From the NCBI RefSeq assembly GCF_030265065.1, contig NC_080410.1, forward strand, positions 45,265,398 through 45,329,397: DNA of 64,000 nt, read 5' to 3'. Positions 46,415-57,573 of the stretch are shown here, one piece after another. The DNA comes from Corythoichthys intestinalis. Taxonomy: Eukaryota; Chordata; Actinopteri; Syngnathiformes; Syngnathidae. Both the position numbers and the translations under genes were made by a program. The notes under the pieces are model-generated. The model was not told where the DNA came from. It searched no databases and saw nothing but the letters and a program-made list of their open reading frames with translations. Within the stretch, counting starts at the first letter, position 1, and every line of letters starts with the position of its first letter.

Positions 46415-47005
46415 TTGGAAAAGCAACAAGTCGACCGATTAGAAACAACAACAACGCATTGAAGAAGAAAACCCTGACCAATCGCGGGACGAGAGATATT
46501 ATATAGAATATTTTGTGAATAAATAAAATCATACATCAACTCATACATGTATACAAAAATAATACAAACAGAAATACACTCTGGTTACAGCCCTCAGTAG
46601 TTAATTGAAAAAGTAGTTTCATAGTGTTAAACTAATTATCTGCCACAATGATCCGTCCTCTCACAGCATCCACTCTTGTCTGCAGTTTAGTCACCTGTCG
46701 GAATGACAACTGCATTTCACTGCTCTTCGGCCTCACTAATAAATCCCTCCATAACTCAGCATTCTGCCTCATTAATTACCCCCATCCTCACTCTTTCAGT
46801 TGTCGATTATTCGATCATCGCAACAGCCCAAGCTGGCCCTCTGAAGGAAACCTGAAATATGATGTGGCCCTTAAAAAAATCTAAACCCTAAGTCCAGCGC
46901 CTCCTGAAAAATTGCACATCATATCATTCTAAGTAGTATCGCTTCTTCCGCACAGGTAAGAATCTGACATGTAGACTCAACACAAAAGCAGAAGTAAGAT
47001 GAGCC

Positions 47006-47033
47006 AGTTTTTGTCACTGCGTATTTCACTGTG
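47006..47033 (-). promoter_or_regulatory. V recombination signal, 12-bp spacer, cassette D
   Basis: CACAGTG, spacer AAATACGCAGTG, ACAAAAACT. Confidence 0.95.
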
Positions 47034-47363
47034 ATACTGTTTCACTAACGGAGCTATCCCATGTGCTACAATAATACTCAGCAGAATCTTCTGCCTTTGC
47101 CTGTTTAATGATGAACTGGTAATCCACATCGGAGGACGCTTTGGCATTGAACTGACTAGAGGAGAAGCCTGATCCATAGTCAGGTGAGGACCATGAATGG
47201 TAATGCCACAGAATGAACTGAGGAGCGTCTCCAGGAAAGTGTCTATAAAAGCCGACTACATTGATATCATCCGTCTGAATGTTGCAATTGAGAACCACCT
47301 CTTGTCCTACAGGAACGGTCAGAACCGCTGGCGTCTGGGTCAGCACCTTGGCCGCGTCGCCAC
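47034..47363 (-). CDS. Light-chain variable exon, cassette D
   Basis: Open to the heptamer. Starts GDAAKVLTQTPAVLTVPVG. CDR1 QTDDINV, FR2 VGFYRHFPG (Phe for Trp), CDR2 WHYHSWSSPDYGSGF, CDR3 STWDSSVSETV. Both cysteines are present. Its relatives are the C and E V genes. Confidence 0.95.
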
Positions 47364-47430
47364 CTGTCAACAGACAAAAACTGTTAGCTGACTCCAACGC
47401 GTGGAGGAGAAATGACAAAGAGGGTCTCAC

Positions 47431-47470
47431 GTGTAAGCGCGATGATAAGAAGGCAGAGAATCCCCAGCAT
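47431..47470 (-). CDS. Light-chain leader exon, cassette D
   Basis: Reads MLGILCLLIIALT; alternate ATG at 47485. The intron is 67 bp, six shorter than in the others. Confidence 0.87.
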
Positions 47471-47516
47471 GGTGTCGCTGAACATCAGTGAAGTAGTTCT
47501 GGATGCGTCCCACAGC

Positions 47517-47543
47517 TTTTAAATGAAAGTGGGGAGAGGAAGT
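47517..47543 (-). promoter_or_regulatory. Promoter of cassette D
   Basis: TTTTAAAT at 47517-47524 and GAGAGGAAGT at 47534-47543, two bases further apart than in A. Confidence 0.5.
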
Positions 47544-49122
47544 GCTTTCTAAAGGGGGGCCGGAGGCCGGGGGAGGCTTTATACATTTACAGTATTTTAT
47601 TTTGCTCCTACCTTTATAAGGCTAGTAACTACTTATTGTAATTTAACCTCAACCCATTAAGACTTGCCGTCAACACTTCTTGTACAAGTGTGGCCAACAT
47701 GACCCAAAATGTGTGTAAATATCTATATATTATAAATATGTATATGTATAAACACAATTATAAATGATTAACATGCTCATAAAACAAAATTAATGACATT
47801 AAAATAATAAACAGTAATAGAAAAAAACCCAAAAAAACCCAAACTGAAATATACTCTGGACGTGACCCAAAGAACACTCAAAAGTTGATATACTACAGTG
47901 AATAGTGGAGTTGTCTCATCCTGACTTTTTAACTGATAACCGATGTCCTAATATTGTCCAACTCCAAAAATCCGATATCAAACCGATACCGATATATGCG
48001 ATCGTGGACTTAACATATTATGACTAATTGTATTCTGATGCCTCACTGGATGCTTTAATAATGATAAACGTAATAACTTCAAGGTTTTCTAAAAAACTGT
48101 GAAAATGAAAAGAACAACAAAAAAGTGCCTGTATTGCACCACAATATCAATAAGCATCACTGCTGTGCTAAGCTGTGACCAGCCCTTGTATAAAGGCAGA
48201 AAGCTTCTACATTCACTTTGAAGGCAACATGCATATTGGCCCAAAACCAATAATGAAAAATCCGATGTTGCTATTATCCGAAATCACTTTAAAATGCTTT
48301 TATCGGCCGATATCATCGACTACCCTATAATATCGGCCACCTCTAGTGAATAGGATTTAAATCATTGACTGCCATTGACGGCAATGGACATCCAAGTCAT
48401 TTAAATTGGGAGGACTGGCTCTGACTGCTCATCTTTCAGTGCCATTGACAGTGTTAGACGTCCAATCCATTTTGACTTTGATGGCTTGCAGCAATCACGA
48501 GTTCAATGATTGCCCTATAAAGAATCAAGAAGCCAAGAGTTCTTACTCCCCAGCAGTTTCATCCAGGGTCAAACGGACTCATCACAGGACTGACAAAATA
48601 CAGTCTTTCCAGTCGGGGTATGACAATATACTGTATTGAAAAGATGATATATCGTGATACTTTGTAGCCCAAAAGGCGATCAATATGCTTCCCACCAAGA
48701 ATCGATATATAGTTTTAAAAAGGTGTCACTGTTTTTAAAAAAAATAATAATAATTTAAAGGAACCAACACGCTGCTACCAACATCTTCCATAAGAATTAC
48801 TGTATGTCTCCGTTAGTTTACTGTTTGCCATTGACGGCATTAGACATCCAGTTATTTTGATTGGATTGGACATCTAGCGCCATCAATAGCACTGAAACCA
48901 GAGCATTCACAGCCAGTCTTGTGGGCATTTACAAGTCACTTCCTGTTGAATTTAGGTTACTTACAGGTTACCTCCTGTCGATTTGGGGACATTCTTGAGT
49001 CACCTCCTTTTCAGTAACCCCAAATCAACAGGCGGTGACCTGTAAATAACCAAAATCAACAGGAAGTGACCTGTAAATGACCTATAAGCAAAACTAAGTG
49101 ACTGAAAATCATCAGGAAATGA
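47544..49122. other. D-E spacer, first part
   Basis: No gene. Paralogous to 17967-19050 and 20076-20480, without the insert at 19051. Confidence 0.58.
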
Positions 49123-49130
49123 TGTGAAAT

Positions 49131-50358
49131 CAGTGGTGCCTCTAGAAATTTTTCATAGGGGTGGCCAAATGGGGCCACTTAAAATCTTGGGGTGGCCAAA
49201 ACTAAAAACCATAATTTCAGAATTTCATTATATTATTGCAGTAAAAAGGTCAGGGGAAAACTACCTGAAAGACTTAAGGACACGGCTACTGATAATCTTT
49301 GGTGTATTGTGTAATATTTGATGTTACTAATGATTTAATCTGCATAGTCCATAACTGTCCAGTTAACATTTTGAGTTCCACAACAATTCTCTTTTATCGT
49401 GTTTTGCATATATTACGCATAAGGTGTACATTTAACTCTGGCTGTCAAGCGATTAAAATTTTTAATCGAGTTAATCACAGCTTAAAAATTAATTAATCGT
49501 AATTAATCGCAATTCAAACCATGTCTAAATTATGCCATATTTTTCAGTAATTTTTTTTTTTTTTTTGGATTGGAAAGATAAGACAAGACGGATATATACA
49601 TTCAACATACTGTACATAAGTACTGTATATGTCGATTATAACAATAAATCCACATGATGCCATTAACATTATTAGCATTCTTTCTGTGAAAGGGATCCAC
49701 AGATAGAAAGACTTGTAATTCTTATAGGATAAATGTGAGTTTGTATATTGTGACTAAATATTCCCATCTAGTGTATTTGTTGAGCTTTCAGTAAATGATA
49801 CTGTTGTGACATAACTGTTCTGCCCAAATGCATGATGGGAAGTGGTGCAACCATGACTGTGTGTGGTGGCTGCAAATGCTATACATTCTCTGCATAGGAC
49901 ACTACAAGTTGTTAAGAAAAAGATCTCCTGTCATTCTTCCCCACGTCGCTTCCCACATTATTTATAGTTGCTGTGGCAAAGCTTTTGCCAATTAAAAGCA
50001 CGGCCTCAATGAATGCTTGTATCTACTCCACTCACTTGACACTGCCTCTTTTCTGTGTATATAAGTAAAATGGCGCCATTGTAGGCTGTTTGCGGCAATG
50101 CGTGAATGAGCCGTACCGCATTTGCCTTAATTGCGATAAATATTTTCACGTGATTAATTAAAGAAAAATACTTGCCGCCCGTTAACGCGATAAATTTGAC
50201 AGCCCTACATTTAACAAAACAAAATAAATGCATTCATTTTGGATTAATGCATAACTGATGCCACAACAATCTAACGATATACTGGCAAGCGGGGTGGCCA
50301 GTGGGGTGGCCAACCAATTTACAGGGGTGGCCGTGGCCACCCCCTGGTGGCGCCACTG
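49131..50358 (+). mobile_element. hAT with CAGTGGTGCCTCTAG end, holding a MITE
   Basis: Ends CAGTGGTGCCTCTAG and CTGGTGGCGCCACTG are inverted; GGGGTGGCC words follow. The 8-bp duplication TGTGAAAT is at 49123-49130 and 50359-50366. The empty site GATGTGAAATGCTCC is at 20480. A second copy in the opposite direction lies at 51305. Confidence 0.92.
49437..50207 (-). mobile_element. AGGGCTGTCAAA-type hAT MITE nested in 49131 element
   Basis: Ends TCTGGCTGTCAAGCG and TTTGACAGCCCTA; 8-bp duplication CATTTAAC (49429-49436 and 50208-50215). Confidence 0.9.
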
Positions 50359-50366
50359 TGTGAAAT

Positions 50367-50994
50367 GCCCCAAAATTGCCTGGCGTTGGCCGCCACTGAC
50401 GGCCATAGACGTCCAATCCGTTTGAAGTGGGAGGGATGGCAGCGAATGAAGCTGCCACCACTTCAAATGGTTTGGACGTCTACTAGTGATAAGCTCAATT
50501 CAAACCACAGCAGAAGGATGAAAATAGCTTGCTTTTCTGTTTATTAGTTGTTTTGTAGAATTTCCTGCCAGCCACTTCCAGTTCCAATGGATTGTACGTC
50601 TATATTGACGTCTTTTGAATGATACATGACAATTCGCTGCCAGTCCTTCAGGTTTTCAATCGGTGATTATTTGCCCGTCAGCAAAAATCTGGGGACTTCC
50701 CACCAGCTCCGTGTGATTTGAGAGAAGTGAAACATGACCGCTTTTTTTGCATTCAGTCAAAGAAGAGGAGAAAAATGGCCCCCAGGTGCATCCTGGTACG
50801 GCTGAGAGTTGCCGCTTCATTAGCTGAGCGTGAAGACTCGCTTTTGCTCGTGTCTTTTTGCATCATCTCACCTTTTTTGCGAAGGAAATCCAATGAAACA
50901 CACACACACAATCACGCATACACATATTTGAACATCATGTTCATTATGTAAATGTAACATCATGGCCATTAATGATAAGAATAATCACATGTAA
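50367..50994. other. D-E spacer, middle part
   Basis: No gene. Paralogous to 20510-21010 and 10020-10560. Contains a short CACACA run at 50898. Confidence 0.55.
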
Positions 50995-51304
50995 TGGCGC
51001 CACCACTACCCACACTGTAAAGTTGTTGGCCACCCCACTGGCCAGTATAATGTCAGATTGTAGTAGCTGTGAAACCCAAAATGCTGACTGGACTATTATG
51101 GACTATGCACATTACATCATTAAAGGGAAACTGAAGAGCTTTTCGGATTTCGCTCTTGAGTGTTTTACTCAGTTGAATTGTATTAAATGCATCATTCGCT
51201 GTCTCAATAAAGTCACATTACAAAAAAATAATAATAATAATTGACCGCATAGTTTTTGAGTTATGGCCATAGCAACACCATAGCAACGAGGGACGTCGCG
51301 AAAG
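50995..51304. repeat. Fragment related to the GGTGGCC hAT
   Basis: AATGGCGCCACCAC and GGCCACCCCACTGGCCAG relate it to 51305-52512 in diverged form. No gene. Confidence 0.5.
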
Positions 51305-52512
51305 CAGTGGCGCCACCAAGGGGTGGCCAAGTGTGGCCACGGCCACCCCTATAAATTGGTTGGCCACCCCGCTTGCCAGTATATCGTTAGATTGTTGTCG
51401 CATCAGTTACGCATTTCATCCCAAATGAATGCATTTATTTTGTTTTGTCAAATGTAGGGTTGTCAAATTTATCACGTTAACAGGCGGTAATTTTTAAAAA
51501 TGAATCGCGTGAAAATATTTATCGCAATTAACGCATTCGCGGTACGACTCAATCACGCATTGCCGCAAACAGCTTACAGTGGCGCCGTTTTACTTATATA
51601 GACATAAGAGGCAGAGTGGAGTAGATAAATGCATTCATTGGGGCCGTGCTTTTATTTGGCAAAAGCTTTGTCATCTCTCCCACAGCAACTATAAATATTG
51701 TGGGAAGCAACGTGGGGAAGAATGACAGGAGTTCATCTTTTTCTTAACAACCTGTAGTGTACCCAACGCAGAGAAGATATATCATTTGCAGCCACCACAC
51801 ACAGTCATGGTTGCACCACTTCCCATCATGCATTTGGGCAGAACAGTTAAGTCGCTACAGTATCATTTACTGAAAGCTCAACAAATATGCTAGATGGCAA
51901 TATTTAGTCACAATATACAAACTCATATTTATCCTTTAAAAATTACAAGTCTTTCTATCCGTGGATCCCTTTCACACAAAGAATGTTAATAAAGTTAATG
52001 CCATCCTCTGGATTTATTGCTATAACAAATAAAGTACTTATGTACAGTATGTTGAATGTATGTATCGTCCTATCTATTTCCATTCCAACAATAATTTACA
52101 GAAAACTATGGCATATTTTAGAGATGGTTTGAATTGCGATTAATTACGATTAATTAATTTTTAAGCTGTGATTAACTCGATTAAAATTTTTAATCGTTTG
52201 ACAGCCCTAGTTAAATGTACGCCTTATGCCTAATATATACATAAGACAATAAAACAGAATTGTTTTGGAACTCAAAATGTTGACTGGACAGTTATGGACT
52301 ATGCACATTAAATCATTAGTAACATCAAATATTACACAATACACCAAAGTATATCAGTAGCCATGTCCTTAAGTCTTTCTGATAGTTTTCTCCTGACCTT
52401 TTTACTGCAGTATAATGAAAACCGGAAATTATGGCTTTTAGTTTTGGCCACCCCAAGATTTTAAGTGGCCCCATCTGGCCACCCCTATGAAAAATTTCAG
52501 GAGGCGCCACTG
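51305..52512 (-). mobile_element. hAT with CAGTGGCGCC end, second copy with the same nested MITE
   Basis: Ends CAGTGGCGCCACCAAGG and AGGAGGCGCCACTG. Flanks GCGAAAG and CATACATC give no duplication. Its MITE sits at the same internal site as in 49131-50358, so the composite was copied as a whole. Confidence 0.88.
51455..52209 (+). mobile_element. AGGGTTGTCAAA-type hAT MITE nested in 51305 element
   Basis: Flanked by GTCAAATG (51447-51454) and GTTAAATG (52210-52217), one mismatch, the inverse of the duplication at 49429. Confidence 0.88.
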
Positions 52513-52578
52513 CATACATCGCATGTCTTTCCCTTTATGATCCTGACAACCTAATGCTATCTTTTTCAGCCACTAGAG

Positions 52579-53399
52579 CAGTACTTCTCAAATGGTGGGG
52601 CGCGCCCCCCCCAGGGGGGCGCAGAGCGATGCCAGGGGGGGCGCGAGTGACCTCGGGGAACATGCTTTTTTTTTTTTTTTGCCGTACTAGAATAAAGTGT
52701 ACTTGCACATCCACTCCGTGGGTGGCAGTGGCGCTCTCATTTTCAAAGTGCGTGCAGTATTTTTGAAGTAAGCAAGAGCACACGGAAGAGACTCATGCAG
52801 AGCTGGACTCACGCAGCGACCCACTGTCTTCTTCGGTTCTCACGTGTCCGGCCGAGAAGTGCCGTTTTCGGCTTGGGATCGTCACGACCACCGCCCTCAC
52901 CTACGGTTCTCCCTCGGCCGCCGAGAATGCGCTTTTTTCGGGCCGTTTGCCTTTGACTTTTAATATAGTGGGAAATGAGGAAAGACCACTGTTTACTGAG
53001 TCTAAAAATGATTATAGCGGAGAAGCCAAATCAGTTAAGACGCCACTTAAAGACATTAGACCTCAATCTCATTGATAAGCCGCTTGATTGTTTTTCAGCG
53101 AAAATGTGCCGAATATTGCCAATTGTCACAATCGTCCCGCTTTGTCAGCGTTATATCAGTAAACCAGTGAGCACTGTGGTGAATCAGCAAAAATAAAAAC
53201 TTTCCTTCTGTCCAAAGACTCCCCCCCTTCTATTCAGTTTTGTTTTTTTTTTCGGTCAAATTTTTTGGCATGTTGTCCTGAAGAGTAAATGTTTCTAATC
53301 AATTTGAATTTGTTATTATTTACTGATTTTATTACATTTTATTTTTCAGTATCAAATGGTCAAAAATGTACCTTGAGTGTATTTTTACAGTTTGGATGT

Positions 53400-53433
<34 letters not shown>

Positions 53434-53692
53434 TTCAGGCAAATTGATGCGCGTTAAGTCTTTTCTGTTACAAGCAACACAATGTTAAAAAAGTTATACT
53501 TTATTATAAGTTGATCTATGTTACTTTTTTTCTTTAATAGAAAAAAAAGTACACAATGTTAGGCTGAGGCGTACTTATAATAGTAATATAGACGAATGAT
53601 ACTATTTACAGTGGCGGCAGAGAGTTGGGGGGGGCGCGAAACATTTACGTCTTCCTTGGGGGGGCGTAACAGAAAATAATTGAGAAGCACTG
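52579..53692 (+). mobile_element. ZBED-like hAT relic, uninterrupted copy
   Basis: Ends CAGTACTTCTCAAATGG and ATTGAGAAGCACTG; duplication CACTAGAG (52571-52578 and 53693-53700). Empty sites with a single CACTAGAG stand at about 3274, 14445 and 43497. A frame at 52975-53196 carries KPNQLRRHLKTLDLNL. A 30-base T run lies at about 53404-53430. Confidence 0.92.
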
Positions 53693-53700
53693 CACTAGAG

Positions 53701-55011
53701 TGTAGCATGGATGCAATTCCCAGACGATCAAGTGCAACTGTTTAGAAAACATAACATAGATGCGTTGTTAATTGATTTTGAATATTTGAATGAAGACGCA
53801 TGATAATTTTGAATAAATGTGGAGTTCAAGGACTTGTATAAAAGTTACAAGTTCCACCCCCCCCAAACAGTCATCATTTTGTAGTTACTCTGACATTTAA
53901 CCCTTTGTAGAGCACTCTTTTAAACATCATGAATTTAAAAACAACAACTTGAGAATGAATTGGGAAGAAAAGTATTTAAAACATTCATGTGTGTGGTATT
54001 TCTTTTTAAATTCAAGTGCAGTATGATGTAGTTATATGTAAACTATCTTCCATTCACGAATGCAAAAAAGTCACATGAGACGTTTGAAATTGTTCATTGT
54101 TTTTATTTTAGGACTACAAATTTCTAGTCGTGTTCAGGCTTTGCTGTTTCAGCGAATTATGTGAAAGTGAAGATTTCATGAATAAAAGATGAATGAAAAA
54201 GGACTAAAAAGTAAGAAAATGTTCAATGTTGTCAACATTAATTAACAAATAATATTGCATGAATTTAAAAAAGCTTATCACTAGTAGACGTTCGATTCGG
54301 TCATTCGCTGCCATCCCTTCCACTTCAAACGGATTGGACGTCTGTGACCGTCACTTGCAGCCAATGCCAGGCAATGAGTTCATTTTGGGGCATGTCACGT
54401 CTTTTCTGTTGTTTTTCGGTCACTCTTTACCTTCTGGGGTGTTTACGGGTCACTTCTAATTAATTTTGGGTTTACTGAAAATGAAGTGACTCAAGAGTGT
54501 CTACCAATGACTTTGAAGTGACTCAAAATCAACATGGAGTCACCTGTAAATATTTTAAAATGAACAGGAAGTGACCTGTGAATACCCACAAGACATGCTC
54601 TGGTTTCAGTTCAATTGACGACGCTTGACGTCAAATCCAGTCCAAACGAATGGAATGTCTAGCGCCGTCAATAGCGACTAATGAGCTAACGTAGACGCAA
54701 TTCTAACAGAAGACGTTGGTAGAAACCTGTTGGTTCCTTTTACTTTTATGAAACAGTGACACCTTTTCAAAACGATATACTGATTCATGGTAGGAGCATA
54801 TCGATAACCTTTAGCGGTACACTTTTCAAAATATTGTCACATCACAAGTCATCATTTTAAATTTGGTTTGTTGCTTCATTTTAGGGAACTAAGCATACAC
54901 AAAACTGTATTTTTAACCAAATAATCATGCTTCATTTTACATATTTGTAAAGTCTTTGAAGAAAATGAGTTAAAATCTGAACATACTCAGTCCAAAATCA
55001 ATGACATATTT
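53701..55011. other. D-E spacer, last part
   Basis: No gene. Matches 3270-4415, with a private stretch of about 190 bp at 54091-54279 for which I see no family. Confidence 0.55.
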
Positions 55012-55017
55012 TTTATT
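55012..55017 (-). terminator. Poly(A) signal AATAAA, cassette E
   Basis: The hexamer lies 74 bp past the stop. Confidence 0.72.
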
Positions 55018-55090
55018 GAAGAATATTGAGTCGTTATAGAAAACTAAAGCAGACTAGCTAAGAACATGCATACACATTATTTTGGGCTTG

Positions 55091-55410
55091 CTAAATTGCA
55101 CAATTGGACTTGCTGATGGTCTGTTCAGCTGACTGGGAGCCCAAAGACACCTTACAAGTGTAAGGTACGTCCGCGTTCCATTCGGACGTCTGCACGGTGA
55201 GATAGCTGCTGATTTTGTAGTTGCCGTTCGTTTCTCGTGTGGCAGGACCGGTGGCGACGGCGTCCGACGCCGGACGGCCGCGAGCCATCCAAGTAACATC
55301 AGCGGACGGGATGGACTGAGTGGCCACGCAGACTAGAGTGGCCTCTTTGGACTGGAGCTCATCATTGGACGGAGGGAAGACAGTCACCACGGGTGGACTC
55401 ACGTCAGAGC
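55091..55410 (-). CDS. Immunoglobulin light chain constant exon, cassette E
   Basis: Intact C1-set domain. Starts SDVSPPVVTVFPPSNDELQS; the loop ARGRPASDAVATG and SAEQTISK place it with cassette C. The tail is KSNCAI, so the chain-linking Cys is kept while Lys and Thr are replaced. NADVPYTC precedes the second Cys. Confidence 0.95.
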
Positions 55411-56476
55411 CTGGAGGGATCAGATCTGTTAGTTTACAGCACCAGGACTCAAGTACAAAGGTTAATCGGTTTAAAATTAATACAGAAATGACATAGTGGC
55501 ATCATGTTATATGATGATTACAACAAACGTTTTGGCCCCCAACCTCCAGTTTGAGAACCCATGAACTCTCAAAACTGCATAAAACCATGTTTATCTTCAT
55601 TTTATCTTCATCTGAATACGTTATATTTGGGCAGAAGTGCACTCTATCATATTGAGAGGCATATTAAATACTTCGTATATTCAAAATCAATTCAAAATAT
55701 TTCAAAAGCAAAAGAAGTAAATCTTAATTTACTACATAGTTTATAATGTATCCAGTAAACACAAATTCATCCATGATTAAAAATTGGAAAACATGGAAAA
55801 CATTTTAACACTAACTAAATATGGGACAAAAAAAAAGACTAAATTCAGTATATTGTTTACTGTACCTGTATCGCCTAAGGTACCACACTAAAAAGTATCC
55901 TAAAAATCTACATCAGGAACCATGACAACAAAGAATATACCTGTATGTATAAAATATTCGAAACATGAAATGATAGACATATATGACACAAAAAACAGCT
56001 GCTGCATAGTGTTTTCATTTAGGTGACCAAACGTAATCATACATTTTCATGATGAAAAAAAAATTCAATGTTCAAATTCAATTAAAAAAAGTCAATGTGC
56101 AACAAAAGCAAATAAATAATAATGGCACTTAGTAAATATGTAGTCATTTACAATGATGGTACTCACACAGATTAATGAAAAAATGCCAAAGTGCAGAATA
56201 TAACCATACATAAATCAATTGTATATACATATAAAAATATATGACCAACCAAACAAATATATTAATTATTCTTGGGCTGTAAAAGCTTTGTATGTATTTT
56301 TTGTGTTCTTATCTGCTCTTTAATTTAGAGTAAGAAGAATTATCAAGTGTCAAAAATGAAAAAGATGAAACCAAAAAAATAAATAAAAAAAACTCAGCAA
56401 ATATATTCAATTAGGCATTTATAGATTGGTACATGCATAAATGTATCGCATTTGATGATCAATTCAAGGAACTTAC
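55411..56476 (-). other. J-C intron, cassette E
   Basis: About 1.07 kb, collinear with A to C but the most diverged of the four complete introns. No coding frame. Confidence 0.8.
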
Positions 56477-56510
56477 TTGTCACAAGCAGCTTAGTTCCTC
56501 CGCCGAATAC
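56477..56510 (-). CDS. Light-chain J segment, cassette E
   Basis: Codes VFGGGTKLLVT, donor GTAAG. Confidence 0.94.
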
Positions 56511-56549
56511 CACAGTGATGACACTTGTGCTAACTGCCGTACAAAAACT
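56511..56549 (-). promoter_or_regulatory. J recombination signal, 23-bp spacer, cassette E
   Basis: CACTGTG, 23 bp, AGTTTTTGT. Confidence 0.94.
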
Positions 56550-56582
56550 GACTCGAATCCTCAACATAAGCGGTGGACTTCC

Positions 56583-56729
56583 TCAAGACATTTTCTTTAA
56601 ATCCGAGATGTCAACATTCACTCCTGTGTCTTTTAACTCCTCATAGGCGGCGGTGCTGAACGTCCACACGTCTGTCAAGTGGTCACCGTGATGGAAACGT
56701 CTCTCAGAGGAGCATCGTGAAGGCGAACC
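56583..56729 (-). other. J-adjacent conserved block, cassette E
   Basis: Open from the acceptor-like TTTTCCAAG to TGA, as in A. Reads GSPSRCSSERRFHHGDHLTD and ends DISDLKKMS. The most complete copy. Confidence 0.5.
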
Positions 56730-57059
56730 TTGGAAAAGCAACAAGTCGATCAATTAGAAACAACAACAACAACGCATTGATGAAAAAAATCCTGACCGAT
56801 CGTGGGATGAGAAAGCACAATTTTTTACTGCACTTCGCTCTCCCCGATAAATCCCTCCAAAACTCAGCATCTCATCTGAAGGAAACCAAATATATAATGT
56901 GGCCCATCAAAAAAGTTGACTTCGACTCCTCAGATCAGGCAAAATACAGTGCCTCCTTACAAATGGTCTACATCATATCATTCTAAGTAGCATCGCTTCT
57001 TCTGCACAGGTAAGAATCTGACATGTAGACTCAACACAAAAGCAGAAGTAAGAAGAGCC

Positions 57060-57087
57060 AGTTTTTGTCACTGCGTATTTCACTGTG
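57060..57087 (-). promoter_or_regulatory. V recombination signal, 12-bp spacer, cassette E
   Basis: CACAGTG, spacer AAATACGCAGTG, ACAAAAACT. Confidence 0.95.
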
Positions 57088-57414
57088 ATACTTCTTCATT
57101 AACAGAGCGATCCCACGTGTTACAATAATACTCAGCAGAATCTTCTGCCTTTGCCTGTTTAATGATGAACTGGTAATCCACTTTGGAGGACGCATTGGCA
57201 TTGAACTGACTAGAGGAGAAATCTGATCCATAGCTAGGTGACCTTGAATAGTAATGCTCCAGAATGAACTGAGGAGCTTCTCCAGGAAACTGTCTATAAA
57301 AGACGACTCTATGGCGATCATCCCTCTGAATGTTGCAATTGAGAACCACCTCTCGTCCTACAGGAACGGTCAGAACCGCCGGCGTCTGGGTCAGCACCTT
57401 GGCCGCGTCAACAC
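57088..57414 (-). CDS. Light-chain variable exon, cassette E
   Basis: Open to the heptamer, one codon shorter than the others in CDR2 (EHYYSRSPSYGSDF). Starts GVDAAKVLTQTPAVLTVPVG. FR2 VVFYRQFPG, CDR1 QRDDRHR, CDR3 NTWDRSVNEEV. Both cysteines are present. Confidence 0.95.
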
Positions 57415-57487
57415 CTGTCAACAGACAAAAACAACAACTGTTAGCTGACTCCAACGCGTGGAGGAGAAATGACAAAGAGGGTCTCAC

Positions 57488-57527
57488 GGGTAAGCGCGGC
57501 GATGAGAAGGCTTAGAATCCCCAGCAT
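57488..57527 (-). CDS. Light-chain leader exon, cassette E
   Basis: Reads MLGILSLLIAALT, with Ser for the Cys of other leaders; alternate ATG at 57542. 73-bp intron. Confidence 0.87.
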
Positions 57528-57573
57528 GGTGTCGCTGAACATCACTGAAGTAGTTCTGGATGCGCCCCACAGC

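Noticed and set aside
52535-52783. 82-codon minus frame in the ZBED-like hAT
   Set aside because: Crosses the inverted repeat and G/C runs, with no domain.
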